From Pseudobdellovibrionaceae bacterium (lineage in GTDB: Bacteria; Bdellovibrionota; Bdellovibrionia; Bdellovibrionales; UBA1609), in assembly GCA_026712605.1 (NCBI GenBank), contig JAPORL010000183.1, positions 1 through 5,039 of the forward strand: a stretch of 5,039 bases of DNA. The letters run 5' to 3'. Below, one piece after another: positions 1-5,039 of the stretch (position 1 is its first letter; every line of letters starts with the position of its first letter). Position numbers and translations under genes: made by a program. The notes beneath the pieces are model-generated. The model was not told the origin of the DNA. It saw only the letters and a list, made by a program, of their open reading frames with translations, and ran no database searches.

Positions 1-1082
1 TGTATGACAGATTTCATTTTTTGCAATAAAACTGGAATATTATATCCCGTTCTGGCGCTGATAAAAATAAAATTTTCACAGTGAGCAGGGACAATTCTTT
101 CTGTAGGAGATAGCAGGTCAGTTTTATTAAAAATGTAAATGACTGGTTTTGTATTCCAGCCAAACTCTTCAATGAGCTTTTCTACAACTTGAATGTGCTT
201 ATTTCTTTTTGGATTTGAAATGTCCACAACATGAAGTATCACATCAGACACATCAGATTCTTCTAAAGTGGCTTTAAAAGCAGATATCAGATGCGTAGGG
301 AGATCACGGATAAAACCAACAGTATCTGTTATAACAGCAGGTGAGCCATTAGGTATAAAAAGCTTTCTGGTTTTTGGATCTAAGGTCATAAAAGCTTGAT
401 CTTTTGTAGGGGCATTGGACTTTGTTAAACAATTCAAAAGAGTGCTTTTGCCAGAATTAGTGTATCCAATTAAGGAAAAGGAAGGTATTTCTTTTTTTAG
501 TCTAACTTGTCGGTGTTGTTTTCTATTGTTTTTTACTTTTTCTAATTTTTCTTTGATTCTTTTTATTTTAATTTGAGCTTGTCTTCTATCTATTTCTAGA
601 GCTTTTTCTCCAGGACCTTTAACGGCTTTTCCTCCAGCTTGACGAGAAAGAGAACCGAGCCATGCTCCCACCATTCTAGGCATTTGATCCATGAGTTGAG
701 CTAATTCTACTTGTAGTTTTCCTTCATGACTTTGAGCACGACTGGCGAAAATTTCTAAAATTAACTGTGTTCGATCTAAAACATGAATGTTTAAAAACTT
801 TTCTAAGTTACGAGTTTGAACTCCAGATAAACTGTGATCAAAAACAACATAATTAGGTTTGAGTTCTTTTATTTTAGTTTCTAATTCTTGTCTTTTGCCT
901 GCTCCAATTAGAAAAGCGGTATCAATTTGTTTTAGATTTTGTTTTATTTTGTAGATGGGGTGAAGATTAACTGCTACAGCGAGTTCTGTGAGTTCCTCTA
1001 AATTTTCTTTAAATACAGAAGATTTTGCATTTTTTACAGCGCTCACTAAAATCGCTGTTTGTCCTTTTTTTATAATTTGCAA
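1..1082 (-). CDS. hflX: Ribosome-associated GTPase HflX, 3' end cut off by the window edge
   Basis: HflX is a cytoplasmic P-loop GTPase of the Obg-HflX group that binds the large ribosomal subunit and can split stalled or stressed ribosomes (family knowledge). I read 360 codons before the left edge; the E. coli protein is about 426 residues, so the C-terminal end is missing. The N-terminal HflX domain shows FDHSLSGVQTRNLEK (81-95), EGKLQVELAQL (120-130) and the family signature GPGEKALEIDRR (156-167). A lysine/arginine-rich helical linker follows (about 168-197). The G domain has G1 GYTNSGKST (206-214), a threonine-containing switch I at FMTLDP (231-236), G3 DTVGF (253-257), G4 NKTD (319-322) and G5 SAR (342-344), all intact. 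The start is TTG: the in-frame ATG just upstream is followed at once by a stop, and TAAGGA sits 6 nt before the TTG. An internal GTG at codon 13 is a poorer alternative. The start lies 18 nt after the murD stop, so co-transcription with murD is likely. Confidence 0.95.
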   Translation of the reverse strand, partial: MQIIKKGQTAILVSAVKNAKSSVFKENLEELTELAVAVNLHPIYKIKQNLKQIDTAFLIGAGKRQELETKIKELKPNYVVFDHSLSGVQTRNLEKFLNIHVLDRTQLILEIFASRAQSHEGKLQVELAQLMDQMPRMVGAWLGSLSRQAGGKAVKGPGEKALEIDRRQAQIKIKRIKEKLEKVKNNRKQHRQVRLKKEIPSFSLIGYTNSGKSTLLNCLTKSNAPTKDQAFMTLDPKTRKLFIPNGSPAVITDTVGFIRDLPTHLISAFKATLEESDVSDVILHVVDISNPKRNKHIQVVEKLIEEFGWNTKPVIYIFNKTDLLSPTERIVPAHCENFIFISARTGYNIPVLLQKMKSVI

Positions 1083-1087
1083 ATTTA

Positions 1088-1094
1088 TTCCTTA
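1088..1094 (-). promoter_or_regulatory. Ribosome binding site of hflX that supports a TTG start
   Basis: On the minus strand TAAGGAA lies 5 nt before the TTG at 1082-1080. It is a strong match to the anti-Shine-Dalgarno consensus, the best in the window, and lies in the 18-nt gap after the murD stop codon. It is the main reason for accepting TTG as the hflX start. Confidence 0.7.
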
Positions 1095-1100
1095 CATGAA

Positions 1101-2489
1101 TTACTTAAATTTTTTAACTAGACTTTTGAAATGATCTCCTCTTTCTATGTAGGAGTTAAATATATCAAAGCTTGGACAGCCCGGAGACAGTAAAACAGTG
1201 TCATGGATACGCGATTTATGATAGCTAATAAAAACGGCTTCATCAAAAGTTCCTATTAAAAAAGTTTCTGTGCAGTCACCAATATGTCTATTGATGTTTT
1301 CTTTAGCTTCTCCTACAAGAATAAGATTTTTAACTTTTTTTCTTATACTATCAGCTAGAGGCTTGTAGTTGAGACCTGTGTTTTTTCCTCCCATAATCAA
1401 GATAACATTTTCGTCAAAAGCATCTAAAGCGCGACTCACAGCTAAAACATTAGTTGCTTTAGAATCGTTATAAAAATTAACACCTCCAACCCTACGCACA
1501 TATTCTATTCTATGAGGACTGCCTTTATATTCATCAATTCCTCTTTGTATACTCATCCACTCTCCTCCGTGCTCTTTAGCAATTAAAATAGCGGCCATAA
1601 TATTTTCAGAAGAGTGTTTCCCTCTAAGAGGAGTGTTTTTTAAACTGTAATATTCAATTTCTGGTCTTGTTCTTAATTGAATTTCATCTCCAATCATAAC
1701 AGCTCCTCCAATATTCATAATTTGAGGTTTTAAACTTTTTCTGGTAGAGAAGTAAAAAATTATTCCTTTTTGCACTAAAGGATCTCTTGCTATTTCTATA
1801 ACCGCATTGTTGTCTGCATTTAAAATACTAGTGGTATTTTCGGAAGTATTTGTAAAAACTTTTCGTTTAGCTTGCATGTAATCTTGCATATTACTGTATC
1901 TATCTAAATGATTTTGCGCTAAGTTTGTAAATACAATATTTTTTGCTCGCATTTCTTCTACATGCTCTAACATAAAGCTAGAGGCTTCTATTAAAATAAC
2001 ATCCGCTTTTTTATCTTCGCAAAGATATTGGCTTAGAGGTCTTTTATAATTCCCACCAGTCCATACATTGATATTTGATTTTTGTAAAAATAACTCGGCA
2101 AGCTCTAATACTGTTGTTTTTCCATTAGTGCCTGTAATGACAGTCATAGGCTCTTTTACAAAACGGGAAGCAAATTCAAATTCACCTGTTACTTTAACTC
2201 CATGACTTTTAATATAATCAAAAATTTTTAGATGAAAAGGTACGCCAGGGCTTAATATTACATAATCTTGTTGAATTAGACTTTTAGGGTTATGTCCTTC
2301 TAATTCAAATTTAATAGGAAGTCCTTTGACTTCTTCTAAAGAGCCAGCTAGTTCAGCCTCTGATTTATGATCGCTAATTAACAATTCGGAACCATGTTTT
2401 AGGAGAAATCGGGAGAGAGCTATTCCTGTTTTACCTAGACCGATAACAGCTATTTTTTTTCCTTTTAGCTCACTCAGTTCCATTGACAT
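1101..2489 (-). CDS. murD: UDP-N-acetylmuramoyl-L-alanine--D-glutamate ligase MurD
   Basis: MurD is a cytoplasmic Mur ligase that uses ATP to join D-glutamate to UDP-MurNAc-L-Ala, the second amino-acid addition in peptidoglycan precursor synthesis (family knowledge). From the ATG at 2489 the protein is 462 residues, a normal length. The N-terminal Rossmann-like domain opens with KKIAVIGLGKTG (about 11-22) and includes LSPGVP (79-84). The central ATPase domain has the P-loop GTNGKTT (120-126), EASSF (168-172), NHLDRY (193-198) and YMQAKRKVF (204-212), whose first lysine aligns with the carbamylated lysine of Mur ligases. SPHR follows at 324-327. The C-terminal domain has NDSKATN (341-347), MGGKNTG (366-372) and the MurD signature LSPGCPSFDIF (434-444), then ERGDHFKSLV. 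The longest open frame begins at a TTG at 2498, but that codon abuts the Shine-Dalgarno sequence with no spacing, so the ATG at 2489 is preferred. Another ATG at 2483 is possible. The gene lies 68 nt after mraY and 18 nt before hflX on the same strand. Confidence 0.96.
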   Translation of the reverse strand: MSMELSELKGKKIAVIGLGKTGIALSRFLLKHGSELLISDHKSEAELAGSLEEVKGLPIKFELEGHNPKSLIQQDYVILSPGVPFHLKIFDYIKSHGVKVTGEFEFASRFVKEPMTVITGTNGKTTVLELAELFLQKSNINVWTGGNYKRPLSQYLCEDKKADVILIEASSFMLEHVEEMRAKNIVFTNLAQNHLDRYSNMQDYMQAKRKVFTNTSENTTSILNADNNAVIEIARDPLVQKGIIFYFSTRKSLKPQIMNIGGAVMIGDEIQLRTRPEIEYYSLKNTPLRGKHSSENIMAAILIAKEHGGEWMSIQRGIDEYKGSPHRIEYVRRVGGVNFYNDSKATNVLAVSRALDAFDENVILIMGGKNTGLNYKPLADSIRKKVKNLILVGEAKENINRHIGDCTETFLIGTFDEAVFISYHKSRIHDTVLLSPGCPSFDIFNSYIERGDHFKSLVKKFK

Positions 2490-2498
2490 AATATACAA

Positions 2499-2503
2499 CC
2501 TCT
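2499..2503 (-). promoter_or_regulatory. Ribosome binding site that fixes the murD start
   Basis: AGAGG on the minus strand ends 9 nt before the ATG at 2489-2487 and 15 nt before the ATG at 2483-2481. It directly touches the upstream TTG at 2498. The spacing therefore favours the ATG at 2489 as the true murD start. Confidence 0.6.
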
Positions 2504-2516
2504 AAAATTTAAAATT

Positions 2517-2522
2517 ATTATA
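2517..2522 (-). promoter_or_regulatory. Possible -10 box of an internal promoter for murD-hflX
   Basis: A perfect TATAAT on the minus strand lies in the 68-nt spacer between mraY and murD. It would put a transcription start near 2510, giving a leader of about 20 nt before the murD ATG. The -35 side is weak: TTGCAT is present but 21 nt upstream, too far for an ideal sigma-70 promoter. In DNA this AT-rich a chance match is quite possible. Confidence 0.3.
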
Positions 2523-2557
2523 CTAATACAGTCTTCTTCTTTTATGCAACATATTAT

Positions 2558-3628
2558 TTAACGAATTTTTAAAGCGGCTAAACTAAAAACCGCTAGTAAA
2601 ATAGAAATGATCCAAAAACGAACAATGATTTTAGATTCTGCTATTCCATTTAATTCAAAATGATGATGTAAGGGAGTCATTTTAAATATTCTTTTTTTAG
2701 TTAGTTTATAAGATAGCACTTGAAATATAACAGATAGAGCTTCTGCTACAAAAATACCCCCTAAAATAACTAATAAAAACTCATTTTTTGTTAAGACAGC
2801 TGTTATGCCTAAGAAACTGCCTAAGCCTAAAGAGCCCACATCTCCCATAAAGACTTGAGCAGGGTAAGAATTATACCATAAAAAACCCAAACAGCAGGCT
2901 ACAATAGAAGCTGACAAAGGAACCAACTCTCCTGCTCCCATTATAAAGGGTATGTTTAAATATTCTGCCAACTCATAGTGTCCAGCTAAATAAGATAAAA
3001 TGCAAAGCGTACCAGCGCAAATCATCACAGGAAAAATAGCCAGCCCATCCAGCCCATCTGTTAAATTAACAGCATTGGCGCAACCTGTAATTACAAAAGC
3101 TCCAAAAAGAATATAAGCCCAACCTATATCTAAGCTAAAATCTTTTAGAAAAGGAAAGTGCATTTCAGTGGAAATATAACCTTGATAACTGAGATAAAAT
3201 AGAACTAAGCATGAAAGAGAAAGCTCAAGGAGTATTCTCCAGCGAACTTTCATTCCAGAGCAATTTTCTTTTTTTAATTTGAGCAGATCATCCCATAAGC
3301 CAATAAGAGCAAAACCATAAACTAAAACTAGGCTGGCGATCACTAGAGTTTCAGACAGATCAATCCATAACAAACAAACAGGAAGAAGGCTTAGTAATAT
3401 AAAACTTCCACCCATGGTGGGAGTGCCCTTCTTTTTTTGATGAGAACTGGGACCATCTGTATTGATACGCTCTCCCCAGCCATTGATATTTTTTATAAAA
3501 AAATAAGATAAAAATAAACAGATAAAAAAAGAGGTAAAAAAAGCTAAAAAAGAGCGAAAAGTAATATATTGAAAAAGATTAAAAATAGGAAAGTGGGAGG
3601 AAAACTCAAAAAGCAATTTGTAGATCAT
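2558..3628 (-). CDS. mraY: Phospho-N-acetylmuramoyl-pentapeptide transferase MraY
   Basis: MraY is a multi-pass inner-membrane enzyme that transfers phospho-MurNAc-pentapeptide from UDP to undecaprenyl phosphate, making lipid I with Mg2+ (family knowledge). The 356-residue protein has normal family length and about ten hydrophobic segments, for example near 25-46, 74-112, 132-150, 170-187, 199-217, 265-305 and 335-353. Motifs in order are YITFRS (21-26), KKGTPTMGG (66-74), the metal/catalytic aspartate pair in LWDD (111-114), NLTDGLDGLA (188-197), FMGDVGSLGLG (260-270) and PLHHHFE (319-325), then VRFWIIS near the C-terminus. All expected catalytic-region residues are present. The start is the ATG at 3628; an in-frame stop lies 15 nt upstream and leaves no earlier start. 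The Shine-Dalgarno match is poor (AAG 5 nt before the ATG). It is the first gene of the minus-strand group; murF, its common upstream neighbour, is not here. Confidence 0.97.
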   Translation of the reverse strand: MIYKLLFEFSSHFPIFNLFQYITFRSFLAFFTSFFICLFLSYFFIKNINGWGERINTDGPSSHQKKKGTPTMGGSFILLSLLPVCLLWIDLSETLVIASLVLVYGFALIGLWDDLLKLKKENCSGMKVRWRILLELSLSCLVLFYLSYQGYISTEMHFPFLKDFSLDIGWAYILFGAFVITGCANAVNLTDGLDGLAIFPVMICAGTLCILSYLAGHYELAEYLNIPFIMGAGELVPLSASIVACCLGFLWYNSYPAQVFMGDVGSLGLGSFLGITAVLTKNEFLLVILGGIFVAEALSVIFQVLSYKLTKKRIFKMTPLHHHFELNGIAESKIIVRFWIISILLAVFSLAALKIR

Positions 3629-3710
3629 ATTAGCTTGTTTTTATAAAATTTTTGCTCATTTTAAGTTTATTTATAATTTTTAAAACAGATTTTTAATGTA
3701 AAAGCAATAA

Positions 3711-3716
3711 ATTATA
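3711..3716 (-). promoter_or_regulatory. Possible -10 box for the mraY-murD-hflX group
   Basis: A perfect TATAAT on the minus strand lies about 80 nt before the mraY ATG, within the 166-nt divergent intergenic region (3629-3794). The -35 region about 17-18 nt upstream is only a loose match (TTAGTA). It overlaps a short 5-bp inverted repeat, ATAAG-G-CTTAT, at 3713-3723. Apart from this, the intergenic region is AT-rich with poly-A/T runs and no gene. I found no convincing plus-strand promoter for dusB in it. Confidence 0.3.
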
Positions 3717-3794
3717 AGGCTTATCTGGGAAATTTACTAAAAATATAAAATTTTTTGCAAAATAATATTTCTACTATTAAATTACATTGGAATT

Positions 3795-4874
3795 GTGTTG
3801 AAAAATTATATTAAAAAAAATCCTTTTTTTCTAGCCCCTATGGCTGGTGTAACCGATCAGCCTTTTCGCTCCTTTATGAGAGAAATGGGCTGTGGTGTAA
3901 TGACTTCTGAATTAGTTTCGGCTCGCGCTTTGCAAGAAAATAACAAGAGAAGTCTTCAATTGATGGAATTTGAAAAAAGCCACTCGCCTTATGGGATTCA
4001 GATTTTTGGTGAAGACCCTTACATTATTGGAGAGGGAGCTAAAAGGGCCGAAGAGTTTGGAGCTGATTTTATAGATTTAAACTTAGGTTGTCCGGTGAAT
4101 AAAATTATAAAAAAAGGAGCTGGTTCTGCTCTCTTAAAAGATTTAAACAAGCTTGCAAAAGTTTTAAATATTTTAAAAAATAGTGTTCAAATTCCTGTCT
4201 CTTTAAAAGTGAGAACAGGTTGGGATGAAAAAAACTTAAATGCCGATCAAGTTGCTCATATTGCTTATGAAGAAGGTTTTGAGTGGATGAGCATTCATGG
4301 TCGGACAAGAGCGCAGGCTTATTCCGGTAAGGCAGATTGGAATTATATAAAACAAATCCAGTCTCAAACAGATTTAGATGTTGTAGGAAATGGAGATTTA
4401 ATTTCAGGTCAGCAGGCTTATTCTGCTTTAAAGTTTAGCGAGTGTTTTGCTGTTATGATTGGCAGAGGCTGTTTAAATGACCCTTGGATTTTTTTATCGG
4501 CTAGAGAGCGTTTAGAAAAAGAAAGTGTCAAGTCCAACTTAAAATCCAATAAAGCAATTAGAGAATTAAAGGAGCAGAAAGAAAATTTACAAACAAGAGA
4601 AACTCAAAATAGAGATTACAGTTTAGCCCTTTTCCGATTAAAAAATCACTTAGAAAATTTTTATGATGAAAGGCTATTTATGTTGCAGTTTAAAAAATTT
4701 TCAGCTTGGTTTTCTTCTGGATTTCCCAATTCCACAGAATTTCGCAAAAGCCTTTTTCAAGAAAAAAACAAGCAGTCTTTAATAGAAAAAACAGAAGAAT
4801 ATTTTAATCAAAGCCAATCCTTTAAAAAACCAGAGCCAGTTTACGAGCCTTTTTTAATGCAAGGGCATGGTTAG
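3795..4874 (+). CDS. dusB: tRNA-dihydrouridine synthase, DusB/NifR3 type
   Basis: Dus enzymes are FMN-dependent and reduce specific uridines in tRNA to dihydrouridine using NAD(P)H (family knowledge). The N-terminal TIM barrel shows the FMN-binding LAPMAGVTDQPFR (13-25), QIFGEDP (69-75), DLNLGCPVNKI (94-104) with the expected catalytic Cys99, KKGAGSALL (106-114), KVRTGWD (138-144), HGRTRAQAYSG (168-178), GNGD (198-201) and MIGRGCLNDPWIF (221-233). A helical tRNA-binding domain follows (about 276-338, with NFYDERL and FKKFSAWF). The start is non-ATG: GTG at 3795 or TTG at 3798. There is no in-frame ATG between the upstream stop and this point. GGAA at 3789-3792 is 5 nt from the TTG but only 2 nt from the GTG, so TTG may be the real start; the difference is one residue. 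The protein is longer than E. coli DusB (about 321) because of a charged insertion at about 238-275 and a tail of about 20 residues. It diverges from mraY. DusB is the best subfamily assignment, but I rank it below the Dus family call. Confidence 0.93.
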   Translation: MLKNYIKKNPFFLAPMAGVTDQPFRSFMREMGCGVMTSELVSARALQENNKRSLQLMEFEKSHSPYGIQIFGEDPYIIGEGAKRAEEFGADFIDLNLGCPVNKIIKKGAGSALLKDLNKLAKVLNILKNSVQIPVSLKVRTGWDEKNLNADQVAHIAYEEGFEWMSIHGRTRAQAYSGKADWNYIKQIQSQTDLDVVGNGDLISGQQAYSALKFSECFAVMIGRGCLNDPWIFLSARERLEKESVKSNLKSNKAIRELKEQKENLQTRETQNRDYSLALFRLKNHLENFYDERLFMLQFKKFSAWFSSGFPNSTEFRKSLFQEKNKQSLIEKTEEYFNQSQSFKKPEPVYEPFLMQGHG

Positions 4875-4984
4875 ATTTTAGATAAGTTTCTTGTGGAATT
4901 TTCTTGATTTTTTTATTCCTATTTAAGTATCTTGATTAAAAGCTTATAAGATAGAAAGCTAAAAGCGAGTTCGGATTTGAACAC

Positions 4985-5005
4985 ATAGCGACTGCAAGTC
5001 GCTAT
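4985..5005. repeat. Perfect inverted repeat, 9-bp arms with a 3-nt loop
   Basis: ATAGCGACT (4985-4993) and AGTCGCTAT (4997-5005) are exact reverse complements around GCA. The stem is much richer in GC than its surroundings. There is no T-tract after it on the plus strand, so it is not a typical intrinsic terminator for dusB, whose stop is about 110 nt upstream. Two smaller hairpins flank it: GTTC/GAAC at 4969-4982 and CAAAC/GTTTG at 5010-5024. Its role is unknown; possibilities are a protein-binding palindrome, a structured RNA, or a chance palindrome inside a coding frame. Confidence 0.6.
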
Positions 5006-5039
5006 ATGGCAAACCGCATGTTTGAAAATTTAAAGCTTA
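5006..5039 (+). CDS. Possible start of an unidentified gene running off the right edge
   Basis: An ATG at 5006 opens a frame reading MANRMFENLKL to the edge of the window. The same frame is open upstream back to a TAG at 4952-4954 and reads plausibly as protein there (for example GFEHIATASRY), but no ATG, GTG or TTG lies between that stop and 5006. No Shine-Dalgarno sequence precedes the ATG at 5006 or the one at 5018. With only 11 codons visible, the product cannot be recognised, and this may not be a gene. If it is one, either translation starts without a good binding site or the true 5' end has been lost by a frameshift or truncation. Confidence 0.22.
   Translation, partial: MANRMFENLKL

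Noticed and set aside
240..257. Perfect tandem 9-bp direct repeat (CACATCAGA twice) inside hflX
   Set aside because: It encodes SDVSDV in frame, and comparison with E. coli HflX shows no length change at this place, so it is probably coincidence rather than an expansion or a phase-variable repeat.
3741..3790. Sigma-70 promoter for dusB
   Set aside because: Several AT-rich near-matches exist (TAATAT at 3763, TTGCAA at 3755 with TAAATT at 3778), but none combines good boxes, correct spacing and a sensible leader length.
4105..4308. 67-residue open frame on the minus strand inside dusB
   Set aside because: It lies antisense to the conserved barrel region of DusB, which has intact motifs across these positions. 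Its sequence has no recognisable domain and looks like a shadow of the AT-rich coding strand.
4890..4918. Intrinsic terminator after dusB
   Set aside because: There is a T-rich run near 4908-4915 but no GC-rich stem directly before it.
4961..5039. A tRNA-Cys (plus) or tRNA-Ala (minus) gene at the right edge
   Set aside because: The anticodon-like loop is suggestive on both strands, but the T stem does not pair, the D-arm spacing is wrong and no 7-bp acceptor stem is seen. It is recorded as a structured region instead.

Overview
The window is an AT-rich (roughly one third GC) bacterial chromosomal segment with four recognisable housekeeping genes. Three lie on the minus strand in the order mraY, murD, hflX. 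The fourth, dusB, is on the plus strand and diverges from mraY. Nothing looks like a mobile element, phage or CRISPR array. MraY and MurD show a peptidoglycan-making bacterium. The C-terminal style of MraY (HHHFE then VRFWIIS), the MurD SPGCPSFD motif and the HflX GPGEKALEIDRR motif suggest a Gram-negative, possibly a Bdellovibrio/delta-like or host-associated lineage. That placement is a weak impression from motifs and base composition, not an assignment.

Layout. Positions 1-1082 (minus) hold most of the GTPase gene hflX; its 3' end runs off the left edge. Positions 1101-2489 (minus) hold murD, whose best start is an ATG set by a Shine-Dalgarno sequence. Positions 2490-2557 are a short spacer with a TATAAT box that could drive murD-hflX. 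Positions 2558-3628 (minus) hold mraY. Positions 3629-3794 are an AT-rich divergent intergenic region with no gene; a TATAAT box facing mraY is its only clear promoter-like feature. Positions 3795-4874 (plus) hold dusB, which has a non-ATG start, a charged insertion and an extended C-terminal tail. Positions 4875-5039 contain no recognised gene. They do contain a perfect 9-bp-arm inverted repeat flanked by two smaller hairpins, and a reading frame that stays open to the right edge.

How the genes work together. MraY makes lipid I at the inner face of the membrane from UDP-MurNAc-pentapeptide. MurD acts earlier in the same pathway, adding D-glutamate to UDP-MurNAc-L-Ala. They are usually neighbours in the division/cell-wall (dcw) cluster, but here the usual flanking genes are replaced by dusB on one side and hflX on the other, so this is a detached piece of that cluster. 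HflX (ribosome-associated GTPase) and DusB (tRNA dihydrouridine synthase) are translation-related and have no direct link to cell-wall synthesis. I see no convincing novel system. The most unexplained sequence is the structured right edge.
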